Below are positions 42,601 through 51,829 of a DNA stretch of 64,000 nucleotides, piece by piece. Location: NCBI GenBank assembly GCA_021234155.1, contig JAJEKV010000016.1:18534698-18598697 (forward strand), read 5' to 3'. The stretch is from Isoetes taiwanensis (lineage: Eukaryota; Streptophyta; Lycopodiopsida; Isoetales; Isoetaceae). The notes beneath the pieces are model-generated. The model made no database searches. It was not told where the DNA came from and saw only the letters and a list, made by a program, of their open reading frames with translations. The position numbers were made by a program, and so were the translations under genes. Within the stretch, counting starts at the first letter, position 1. Each line of letters begins with the position of its first letter.

Positions 42601-43225
42601 GGAAAGATTTAGTATCAAATGCTACGTTAATGGTGATAGCAAAGATATCGAATTTGACATCTGGTTTATGCCATGTATGAAGATGCTAGGATATGCATGC
42701 GAGACAAGTGCAATGTTACCTGATAAGGTTTAGAATATGAGCATAATGATATGCTTGCATATGAAGAGATTGGCATTGGTATAGTCTGGCAGAGATAATT
42801 ATCTAAGTTATCTCAATTGTTTGAAATTGAATATTTTCAGTAGTTACAACTTACTGATAGAGGTAAGAATAGTATATAATTTAGAGGAAGAGCTCGAGTA
42901 ACACTAGCATCTCTTGATGTTACGTTCAAGAACATCTATAGGGTGCTTTGGAAAGAGTTGAAAAACATATAATGGAAGTTGTAGATGAAAATGAATTGAA
43001 TCAGCATTATAAAGTGGAAAAGAATTAATTGAGTCAGATAAGGCTCGACGTATGAAACATCTCTTCTGATAATGGAAGAAGGGGATGATGACCGATAAGA
43101 GGTTAGTATATATTAAATTTGAGTTCTAATAAGAATCCACAAGAGGGTATAAGGGTGATATTACATAGACCAGTGGTCCGTATGTGCTTAGAGTTGACTC
43201 ATGGGGAATCATTGCTGAACCTCTA
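39690..43225. other. AT-rich non-coding region between the direct repeats
   Basis: No frame over 70 codons shows any family resemblance. It contains a SINE-like tandem pair (40301-40745) and a 28-bp tandem duplication (GAAGGAATATTGATTTCG..., 41055-41110). If the 105-bp repeats are remnant terminal repeats, this could be the body of a large non-autonomous element; no primer binding site or polypurine tract was found. Confidence 0.4.
40301..40745 (+). repeat. Tandem pair of tRNA-related SINE-like units, 230-bp period
   Basis: Both units begin TAAACGAGKTAGCYCAYTG and continue TTGCATTGGTTAARGCATTC. The first part resembles a Pol III A box. GGGGTTCGAGTCTCC in unit 2 (40599-40612) is a B box; unit 1 has GGGGTTTGACTCTCC. 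Both end in CAATYATAAATCACYATAA. Boxes are about 60 bases apart. Confidence 0.6.
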
Positions 43226-43228
43226 AAT

Positions 43229-43323
43229 AGATTCGTGACGATCTATGGACTTGAGGTAGAACCTTCATGGATTATGACCTTAAGAACCTAGATACTTTGA
43301 TCCATAGAGTCAGTGTGAAATAT
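43229..43323 (+). repeat. 105-bp direct repeat, right copy
   Basis: Matches 39580-39683 over GATCTATGGACTTGAGGTAG and the following blocks. The next bases (TAGCATAATAACAGGGGG) resemble TAGCATAATCACAGGGAG at 40174, so the copies' surroundings have also been shuffled. Confidence 0.85.
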
Positions 43324-43691
43324 ATAGCATAATAACAGGGGGTTTGCTTTAGATTTTTTGTACGCCTTTTTAAGGTTTTCCTATGATTTGGATGATGTAT
43401 TCACATGGATGTACTAAACAGTATTTCTAGAATGCACCTATTTCTTAGCCATTGATTTTAAAGAAGAGGAAAAATCGTGTGGTTGTGGAGCTTTTATTGC
43501 GTGCATGTTTTTTTAGTGTGTTATAGATATTAGGTTTTAATATTAGGTTTTAACATTAGGCTTGCTTGGCGACTATTGGAGGTCGATAGCTAGATCAAGC
43601 CACATCGGAAGATCGGATCAAGCCAGGTTTGTAGGTCGGAATCCAGGTAGGCTGCGGATCAGGCACCGGCATCTCTTCTTGCAGGGGTTTT

Positions 43692-44009
43692 TTGGTGGAT
43701 AACGTGATTTCATGGACTGCTCTGGTTTTAGGTCTTGTGAAGGATGCATGTTTTGAAGAAGCCATAGAATTATTTGAAGAGATGCCTGAACGGCACCTAG
43801 TGTCATGGAATACAAGTGCGCAGCAAGGACAAGTGGAAGAAGCCTTCAACCATTTCAAACAGATGTCCTGGCATGATATAACATCTTTGACCACTATGGT
43901 TACTGCTACATATTCAACTGAGCTCAATGGTTATGATCTTCAGGAAATGTTGCTTTTGGGCAAAAGTATGCTGGTGGGTATCAAAAGCAGGCGTCCGGAC
44001 ACATGCTGA
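43692..44009 (+). pseudogene. PPR protein fragment 1 (PLS/DYW type)
   Basis: Reads DNVISWTALVLGLVKDACFE, EAIELFEEMPERHLVSWNT, (deletion) AQQGQVEEAFNHFKQMSWHD and ITSLTTMVTATYSTELNGYD. The V-I-S-W-T, F-E-E-M-P-E-R and L-V-S-W-N-T motifs are those of plant organellar RNA-binding PPR proteins of the PLS class. It starts after a splice-like CTTCTTGCAG without a start codon, covers about three repeats and runs into a foldback at 43957, so it is a dead fragment. Confidence 0.8.
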
Positions 44010-44208
44010 CAACACTCATATAGCACCCCATATGGCAGCTTGTTTAAGGTGTTACTGGTACTAGCACATGGTAATTAGGTAATCAATAGAAATATGTAAC
44101 AACTCCAACTAATAACAAGTGGAATATGATAGAATAGTACATCCATGGTGCTGATCTAAGTGCTGGGGCCGCGTTTTTTTGATACCCACTAGCATACTTT
44201 TGCCCTTT
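43957..44208. mobile_element. 250-bp foldback element in the PPR fragment
   Basis: GGGCAAAAGTATGCTGGTGG (from 43957) pairs with the reverse complement of 44177-44208 (GGGCAAAAGTATGCTAGTGG, then GTATCAAAA); similarity extends weakly inward. TTTT abuts both outer edges (43953-43956 and 44209-44212), a possible target duplication of uncertain length. Confidence 0.65.
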
Positions 44209-44389
44209 TAGACTCATCCAACGCCTTCATGAAAATGCAAGTAGCAATAAGGTTTTCTACATTTATGAGTTGACATTTTCTCTATTGTTCTACTTTGACA
44301 TTTGTTACAGTCAATAACAGGTTCCAATATGCCTATTTCACGACAGCAGGCTCTGCACCCTCGCTATCTCAGCTCTTTCTTTATCACTT

Positions 44390-44625
44390 CCATGTGCATA
44401 CTCCTCCATCATCACGAAACTCAATGATATGTACACGATTCCCCTTTAACATTTGTAGATACTGCACTATATTGAGAGGGCACATCTTCAACTTTCATGG
44501 TATCAAACACAAGACACGGCCTACTTGTAAGGGGTATGTAGCTCCATGTTTTCCTTGGATCAATACAGTACATGAAGGTAATGCAGTCCCATTTCTCACG
44601 GCTTTCAAGGCACACTTTTAATTGC
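44390..44625 (-). pseudogene. Unassigned protein-like fragment
   Basis: The minus strand reads VCLESREKWDCITFMYCIDP, RKTWSYIPLTSRPCLVFDTM, KVEDVPSQYSAVSTNVKG, then in a shifted frame NRVHIIEFRDDGGVCTWK and a stop. It has the look of an F-box/kelch-type plant protein, but I cannot place it with confidence. It could also be chance. Confidence 0.25.
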
Positions 44626-44807
44626 TATATACCAATATGGATTGTCTGTCAGCTTAAACATCTGTATATAGATCTAACTTCCCAGCTATCATGTGTAAAT
44701 TTTTTTATTTATTATGTGTAAATTCTTACTTGATATGGTGCTCGAGGGATCGGCCTTGCATGGAACAATATTTATTGATATGATCAAATAAGAAAGCCAT
44801 CTAACCT

Positions 44808-45346
44808 TGATATTATTAAAGAGAGAGAGCTAAAAATAAACCTTGACCTTTATTTAAAAGCAAAAAGGCAAAAAAAAGGTATTGTTACCTATTAATAGAA
44901 GAAGGAAAACTGTGAGATGTGATATCTCGGTGACCACAACTCAGAAATTGGCAATCCTTACCTTGTTGGAAAGATCGTGAAGTCTAGTTTCCAGATTGAG
45001 CTTGGTGTTCTATAGATTCCTTACGGTTTGAAAGTTATGCCCAAAAAGGTGCATAGGGGTCTAAGCTGACTGCACAACTAGATCTGCTTCTTCCTATGTT
45101 GATGATGAGCCTAACCTTACGTTCTAGTATCCTCTCTTATTCCTTGCTTGATCATATCATTAGAAGGAGTTCATGTAACACCAGTGGTTGGTGGCTAGAG
45201 AGAGCTTGTTTTTATACAGTCTTGCGGAGTAGCTTGACTTGGTGACCTCTTCTAGTTGGTCCGGTGGGTGGTAAATCGAGTACCCTGTGGTGTTTTACTT
45301 TCTAACAAGTTGATGAATTTGCAGAAAGAACAGATCATTCGTAACA
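44808..45346 (+). repeat. LTR, plus orientation (left arm)
   Basis: TG at 44808, CA at 45345-45346, two bases before a TGGTATCAGAGCC primer site. Inverted partner at 45432-45924. Confidence 0.8.
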
Positions 45347-45431
45347 ATTGGTATCAGAGCCATCAAATTTCCAACGCTTCCATCACCCACAGCTCCACTG
45401 GTAAAGACTGGAACTGAGCTCTGGTACCAAT

Positions 45432-45924
45432 TGTTACGAATGATCTGTTCTTCCTGCAAATTCATCAACTTATTAGAAAGTAAAACACCACAGGGTACTC
45501 GATTTACCACCCAACCGGACCAACTAGAAGAGATGTCACCAAGTCAAGCTACTCCGCAAGACTATATAAAAACAAGCTCTCTCTAGCCACCAACCACTGG
45601 TGTTACATGAACTCCTTTTAATGATATGATCAAGCAAGGAATAAGAGAGGATACTAGAAGGTTGTGCAGTCCGTTTAGACCCCTATGCATTTTTTTGGAC
45701 ATCACTTTCAAACCGTAGGGAATCTATAGAAGACCAAGCCAATCTGAAAACTAGACTTCAAGGGCTTTCCAAAAAGGTAAGGATCGCCAATTTCTGAGTT
45801 GTGGTCGCCGAGATATCACATCTCACAGTTGTCCTTCTATTTATAGGTAACAACACCTTTTTCTGCCTTTTTGCTTTTAAATAAAGGTCAAGGTTTATTT
45901 TTAGCTCTCTTTTTTATAATATCA
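45432..45924 (-). repeat. LTR, minus orientation (right arm)
   Basis: Minus-strand TG at 45924 and CA at 45433-45432, followed on the minus strand by AT and TGGTACCAGAGC. It is shorter than its partner because of several deletions (for example in the ACTAGATCTGC region). Confidence 0.8.
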
Positions 45925-46003
45925 AGGCTTAGACATACTGAATGACTTTCTTACTTGATCATATGAAATTTTATCCTACTCATATTGTGCTTGCCTTGTG
46001 CAG

Positions 46004-46252
46004 AGCCCTATCAAATTTTGCATTCTCTTTTGCAGTAATCTCCATTCTTACTGGCATTAAACTCTATAATACTGGATTAACATATGGAGGTCCAGTTTCC
46101 AAGGTATATGGTTGGCTTATTGCAAGAGCCTTTACTTTGTTTGTTTCTCATGGTCGAGATTTGTTCTGCATATCCCACATCTGGAGGTTTGTATTTCTGG
46201 AGCCACAAGCTGGCAAGAACAAAATGGAGACCATTTGCTAGATAACTGGCTG
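46004..46252 (+). pseudogene. Isolated exon of a BAT1-like amino-acid permease
   Basis: Reads ALSNFAFSFAVISILTGIKL, YNTGLTYGGPVSKVYGWLIA, RAFTLFV, then after a small deletion near 46150 MVEICSAYPTSGGLYFWSHK, LARTKWRPFA. This is the first and second transmembrane region of plant bidirectional amino-acid transporters (consensus NFA-SF-IISVLTG, LYNTGL-YGGPV, EICS-YPTSGGLYFW). It is bounded by TTGTGCAG at 46003 and GTAAAG from 46253, so splice sites look intact, but no neighbouring exon was found and the frame is broken. Confidence 0.82.
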
Positions 46253-46849
46253 GTAAAGTCCTGGCTTTAATGTGTAGTTTATTCTTGTCCTCGTTACTTT
46301 CTTAATTAGATGTTAGTATCCTCCCTAGAAGAGCAGGATGAAAAGGATGTTTATAACCTTGAGTTAAAACCACAAAACATGTGCACTGCCTATTATTCTT
46401 TCTGGTGTTGTAAGGAGCAACATCATAACCTTGAATGTATTGAAAGGACTCGGACAATTGCAACATGTTTGGAACAGCAGAGTGTAGTAGAGTTTCTAAA
46501 AATTTAGGAAATGATCAATGGACATATAATTACCACCATCTTCCATCTTTTGACCATTTGGCTCTTAGCATATGCCCGATTTTGAAGACTGAAGGAGACA
46601 CCATCTGATCTGCAATAACTCTGTGAGACACAGGCTAGTTGTAAGGAATAAGGGTGAGTGTTTGAAGCTTAGCAAGCGCAGTAATAGTGACAAATGCCTA
46701 TCAAGATTGTGACAATCACTAGAATCAGCAGCAACCAAAATGACAATCATTAAAATGAGCTCAAACAATACAAATGGATTGAAAAGAATCTCACAACTAA
46801 CCTATTAACCTATCTAACTTTCACATATTACGTTTTGTAGCTGAAGGAG

Positions 46850-47241
46850 GGAAGCTAGTAGAGATCACGCAATTGTTTCAACAGATGCAGTTGGAGCGCA
46901 TAAAAGCAGACAAGATTACCTTCATCAGCATTCTTAATGCTTGTGGTAGGGACGCAACCTGGAGAAAGGCCAGGAGTTTCATAGACTGGATATGAATGTC
47001 CTTGTTCAGACTGCACTTATTGCACTTATAAGTATGTATGCCAGATCTGGAAGTATAGAGGATGCTATTAAACTTTTTAAGAACATTCACTAGCATGACA
47101 TTTTTTCTTGGACAGCAATGATTGTGACGTTTGCCCAGCATGGTCATGGCAGCAAAGTTGCTGGAATTAATTCAGAGAATGTTGTCAAGAGGGATGTTGT
47201 TTGATGAGATCACATTACGGAGTTACGTGATGCAACAGACT
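46850..47241 (+). pseudogene. PPR protein fragment 2
   Basis: Across three frames: LVEITQLFQQMQLERIKADK, ITFISILNACG, then ALIALISMYARSGSIEDAIK, LFKNIH, stop, HDIFSWTAMIVTFAQHGHGS. I-K-A-D-K-I-T-F-I-S-I-L-N-A-C, S-M-Y-A-R-S-G-S-I-E-D-A and H-D-I-F-S-W-T-A-M-I are standard PLS-type PPR repeat motifs. It may be the continuation of fragment 1 (same strand, 2.8 kb away), separated by insertions. The element starting at 47250 truncates it. Confidence 0.8.
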
Positions 47242-47827
47242 TTCCTAACCCCGGGGGCTTCACCCCTTTATATAGAGCATATGGCATGTGCGTGCAAGGG
47301 GTCGACAGAAACCCCCTCGTATACGGCTTTTTGCGGGCGAAACCCCCCAACCATACGTACATATGAATTTTAATTTTTGGCCCCTTATCCGTACATGTAC
47401 TCCAGTCCCAACTAGCAATCCATATACCCTTTCCCATACATATACTGGAATGTTGGCCGATGTTTATCATACATATACTGGAATGTTGGCCAATGTTTAT
47501 AAACCATTAGCCAATGTTGGCCAATGGTTTATAATTTTCAAATGTTGGCCACGGTTGGCCAATGGTTTATAATGTTGGCATATGGGATGTTGAATTGTTG
47601 TCCTAACCCCTATGGTAGTTATGGTCCTAACCCTATACCCCTACCCGGATCCATGCGGGAGCCATTTCCGCCCACCACCCCTTCCGCTTTGGAGTACTCC
47701 AAATTCTTGGTTTTCCGTCTGACCCAACCCATAATGTATCATTACCCTCGGGCAATAAAAAACCCCCCTACCAGTCACGATGTTGGTCCATACTGGTTCA
47801 ACATGGTGAAGTCCCCGGGTTCCTAAC
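47242..47827. mobile_element. 570-bp non-autonomous DNA element with 8-bp target duplication
   Basis: TTCCTAAC at 47242-47249 and again at 47820-47827 flank the element 47250-47819. Terminal inverted repeats are CCCGGGGGCTTCACC and CCCGGGGACTTCACC (one mismatch). An 8-bp duplication fits hAT-type transposition, although the terminal bases are unusual for hAT. Inside, GTTGGCC-AATG-TTTATAA is repeated five or six times (47450-47580), a subterminal-repeat-like array. Confidence 0.75.
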
Positions 47828-48270
47828 ATGGTACAAGGCCACCTATTAACTTAGTATATGCAATGTAAAATCTGGTGAAACTATTGCATTGGCTACCTTT
47901 TTTGTGCTTCATATATTCCAATGGTTGGTAATGTTTAGTTTGAATACTTGTTATGGTAGTGTAGTACGTAATAAGATTTAACATTCTTCAAAATCATTTT
48001 GAAGAAATCTATTTTGGGAGTATATATTCATGTGTATACGCTTTCAAAGATATAGATGGACAGATATAATGGATTCAAATCCTATATTATAAGCTCACTA
48101 CTAATTATATGCTCATTTCTAAATTTCTTTTATAATATCATTATGATTTAACGACCTGTTTATATGCAATACCTTTTCTAAGGCGCTGAATGTGCATCGC
48201 TCTTTGGATTAGCCCAGACTTGATTCCTGTGGAGTTTGCTTTGTTAGGGCCCGAAGGGCCCAATTTTTTT
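47828..48270. other. No recognisable gene
   Basis: AT-rich spacer. The palindrome GGGCCC-GAA-GGGCCC at 48247-48261, followed by a T-run, directly precedes the LINE tail. Confidence 0.5.
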
Positions 48271-48599
48271 TTTTGATATAGAATAGAATAGAATAGAATT
48301 GTTTTTATCGTCCACGGAGACCAATCGGCCTATGGGACCCAATACAAAAAGCGTACCATCCACATTACCGCCTCGATTAAAACCCCCGCCAAGGGTTTTC
48401 GAGGGAAAACCGTGGGCGAAATAAGACCGGCGACAACGATTAAATGGTTGGATCGGGGCATATCCGAGCCCCTCAAGTCCAAGACTTCCTGAATGTATGA
48501 TCCGAAAGAGCGCGATCAAGTCGTGCCCGATATCATGTGTAGCGCTCATCGCCTAATCAACCGAGCATAGCGTGTCCGAATCGATCATATGCCGGGCCG

Positions 48600-49208
48600 C
48601 CTGAAAGTGTGACACTCATCCTCAACAGCCTCGCCCGGCAAAGACAAAACCCTATCCTAACGTGGCTCCCCAATCCATCGACCTGTCTCAATCCGGAGAT
48701 GGTGGGCACCTGTGCGAATGGAGGCGATATGCCTGCGCTTTTTCATAGGCAGATGTGAATGTAGGTAGCGCTGTGGGCCTCGTTCTAATGTGGGATTTAT
48801 GTGTTGCTTGTAATGTGCTGTTTTGACTTGCTCCAGGGCCCTGGAATCCCAAAGCTTACTGGAGAAACAAGCATCAAGGTAACATCTCAGGCTTTCGCGA
48901 TCTACCTTTGTTTCTACCTGGATGCACATGTGCTCCTGGACATTCCATCTAGTTAGCCACTTCACTCTTTTATCCTTCCAACAATTCTTGAGTCATTGTG
49001 GTCCCATTGCCACTGCATAAGCCAAGTGCAGTAGACGATCATCATCCATATTTACCACCTTCTGGAAATAGACGATGTGTCTATCAAGGGCCGCCACGAA
49101 GTGGCGTGAAACCCTGCCTCTCGCAACAAAATTTGATATGGGACCGTGGATTTCACTCCGAGTGTCCGTGCTAAGAAGGCCTTCTGCACCTGTTCTAAGT
49201 CGTTTCAA
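48600..49208 (-). pseudogene. LINE copy 3 ORF2 C-terminal region
   Basis: Reads FVARGRVSRHFVAALDRHIV, then WLTRWNVQEHMCIQ, LWDSRALEQVKTAHYKQHIN and IASIRTGAHHLRIETGRWIG. The same residues are in copy 2. The CCHC finger that follows in copy 2 is here decayed to EAVEDECHTFRRP. Confidence 0.85.
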
Positions 49209-50170
49209 GTAGCAAGGGACACCACTGGGCCCCAGACTTCAACCCCGTACAAAAGAACGGGCTCTACCAATACCCTGAACAGATGTGCCTGATGTCCCAA
49301 ATCATACAATTCTGCTCTGTGGTTATTGTTCTGCATTGCATAAAGTGCTTTCCAGCTTGCTGCTACACGCAATCTTATGGAAGTGTCCCAGCATAGTGTA
49401 GAAGGAAACTCCACTCCCAGATACTTGTAGATGGGTGTCACCTCCACTTGTTGCCCTCGATAAGTGAATGAAGGGGCCTTGGATGGCGCGAGGATGAGAT
49501 TAGGACCACCTTAGTCTTGGCCAGATTGACGTTCATGTCTGTGCCCTGGCAGAATATATCCAGAGCATCTAGGTGAGACTGCATATCCTCTGGAGTGTGA
49601 GCTAAGAGGTCAACATCATCTGCATAGATGAGTTGCCTGATGACCTGATGCAAAAGTTGGGTCCTGCCACCCCCATTGTCCATGAGCCAGTATTCCAACT
49701 GGTCAATGTACAGACCAAACAATGTTGGGGAAAGAGGACATCCCTGGCGGACCCAATATTGCTAGTGAATGGTTGCCCCGTCATCCGCATCTGACCTGAA
49801 CAACTCTCGTACAACCTGTATACTGCATTTTGCATATCCACAGGAACCTCCAGTTGCCGCAATCTTTCCCATAACTTTTCCCGATCAGGCACAGTGTCAA
49901 AAGCCTTCGCAAAGTCAACAAAGCAACAATATAGGTCCCGCCGACGGTTTCTGCTATCCTCAACCAAAGTCCTCAATGTGAAGATATGATCAATGGTTGA
50001 ATGCCGAGGTCTGAACCCTGCTTGCGTGAGAGCTCGCACACCTGTTGCTTCTGCCCACCTGGTCAACTATTGCTCAATAATGCCAGCTAACAGTTTTGCA
50101 AACACCGAACTGACCATGATTGTTCGGTAATTGGTTGGACTATGCGGATCTCTTGCCTTGTAAATGGGGA
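49205..50170 (-). pseudogene. LINE copy 3 reverse transcriptase
   Basis: Blocks in order: ALTQAGFRPRHSTIDHIFTL, DLYCCFVDFAKAFDTVPDRE (first catalytic Asp), QMRMTGQPFTSNIG, then (after a frameshift) FGLYIDQLEYWL, VIRQLIYADDVDLLAHTPED (the YADD box intact), MNVNLAKTKVV and IYKYLGVEF. This is the non-LTR RT series; YADDVxLL and G-F-R-x2-H-S-T are diagnostic. It primes target-site reverse transcription of the LINE RNA. Confidence 0.93.
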
Positions 50171-50880
50171 CAACTCTGCTTGTGGTCCACTACTGAAGGA
50201 ATCCTTCCTGTAGTGCTCTGTTGAACATAGCGGTTAGGACTGGTATCGTAGGCTCCCAACTCTGCCTGCATACGTTGCTTTCCCATTGGCCAAACGCTGC
50301 AGACCCTGTGTAACATCATCCTCTGCGATTTCTAATGTCGGACCATTCTGTGGGGGTATGAGTGCTCATGTCCCTTGAGGATCATAGAGTTGCTGCAAGT
50401 ATTGTTCCCACTGCTCATTAGTGATGTTCCCCGTAGGCTGGGCTGGCTTTCGAAGAACCTTGCGCCAAAAGGTTCTAGGATGCCTTTTCAACATGCAAAA
50501 CATTTCCCTTTGATGACGTGCAATGTACTGAGATTTCTTTGCCTTGAAGAAAGCACGATACTGTGTGGTGGCATGTGGGCGCATTGCAGGATCTGTGATC
50601 TGGCGGAGCCGGCATTTGTATTCCTTACACTCAGCATCAAACCACCGATTACGCGGGAATGTTGCAGTCCCTGTGATACTTCTCGGGCATTCTATCCCAA
50701 AACAGTACCAAGTAGCTCAATCAGCTGACCCGTTTGCTGCTCTAGCGTGGGGGCCTGCAAAATTCCTGAAAGGTCATCTATGAGCATATCAGCATAATCC
50801 TTTGCCTGCTCATAATCCAATCGCAAGTGAGGTATACGAGGAGCTGCCGTAGAAGGGGTTCTAGCAGCCTGCCAAGCCAA
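50171..50880 (-). pseudogene. LINE copy 3 ORF2 linker between endonuclease and RT
   Basis: Frames carry QYRAFFKAKKSQYIARHQRE, MLKRHPRTFWRKVLRKPAQP and TNEQWEQYLQQLYDP, the usual K/R-rich linker in which W-x-x-Y-F/L precedes RT. Upstream it reads LDYEQAKDYADMLIDDLSG. Several stops and shifts. Confidence 0.75.
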
Positions 50881-51690
50881 CTACAGGTAGAGTGGAAGGT
50901 GATCTGAGTCGGTCTCCTCATCTCTACTGTCTGTGCCTACCCGAAAGTGGTTGATAAAATGTACATCCTGCTCAGCGACTAATAGATAGTCCACCACACT
51001 AGATCCTCCACTCTGATTCTCTTGTCTACAGGTGCACTTACAGGAGGAAGGCCACTGTGCCAAGCCATTACAAATTACCAAGTCAAAGACATCACATAGT
51101 AGAAGCAACTGCCTGCCAAAGCGCGTGACCTGACTATCATCTGATGTTCGTGGCCAAGCCGCCTCCGCGGGGCGCAGCTGTAACACATCCTGAGCCAAAG
51201 GACCAAGTCTCATGGGCTGCTCTACTCCTGTCCGTGCATTGAAGTCCCCAAGGAGTACCACACTACCCAACTGTCTATGTTGCTGTATGTCATCATATAG
51301 ATCGACATATGGAGCTAGCCTGTCCACATCTGAGTGGGCATGATAAAAGTTGCTTTCTGCATGTGGAAAGCAAGCAGCCAAGAAGAGAGGCTTGCCACTA
51401 CAATTCTGCACCCGCACCCACAAGTACCGGTTGTGTCTGTCAATCTTGTGCAGGAAGACCGACTGTGCCAAAGACTCCCGGTAATAACAGGCAACCCCTC
51501 CATGTCCCCTCTTGCCTGTGCAGCTATTGAAGACTGAGAAATGTTGATAGCCTAGAAGATCGGGTAGCCTATGTCCTGCGTGCTCCCATGTCTTCATAAG
51601 ATGAGATCCATATCTGCAGCAACAGAGTTGAGACTATCCCCCTTCTGCCATGCGAAACCTCGACAATTTTCGGAGACCACCCGAAGGCAC
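50881..51690 (-). pseudogene. LINE copy 3 AP-type endonuclease
   Basis: Reads (split over two frames at the start) CRGFAWQKGDSLNSVAADMD, then MKTWEHAGHRLPDLLGYQHF, TGKRGHGGVACYYRESLAQS, VLLGDFNARTGVEQ, GGSSVVDYLLVAEQDV and DEETDSDHLPLYL. G-D-F-N-A-R, the S-V-V-D-Y block and the S-D-H-L-P motif are the catalytic signatures of the exonuclease/endonuclease/phosphatase fold that nicks target DNA for LINEs. Apart from the N-terminal frameshift it is largely intact over 238 codons. Confidence 0.93.
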
Positions 51691-51829
51691 ATTCTCTATT
51701 TGTTAGTAGCAGGGCATGCGCAGATTGAGTTGTGGGGAAGAGGGGGAGCGGTGCAGCGCACCGAGTCATGCATGAGTGAGAAGCGGTGGGGGTTGGGGCA
51801 GTGAGAAGCGGAGGAGTTGGGGTGGCATA

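Larger units (their letters stand above)
44805..45927. mobile_element. Palindromic pair of LTRs in head-to-head orientation (1.1-kb inverted repeat)
   Basis: Left arm: TGATATTATTAAAGAG (44808) to ATTCGTAACA (45346), followed by AT and the primer binding site TGGTATCAGAGCC (45349-45361). Right arm is its inverse: primer site (45418-45429, one mismatch), LTR from 45432 to 45924. An 85-bp spacer joins them. TG...CA ends and the Met-tRNA primer site identify each arm as a plant LTR. The two face each other instead of standing in direct orientation, and no internal coding region exists. Arms differ by substitutions and indels (539 and 493 bp). Confidence 0.85.

Noticed and set aside
45295-45510. 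Minus-strand frame of 71 codons
   Set aside because: It lies across the junction of the two inverted LTRs and their primer sites.
43692-47241. A single intact PPR gene with introns
   Set aside because: Both fragments contain internal deletions, frameshifts or stops, and the intervening DNA holds unrelated insertions.
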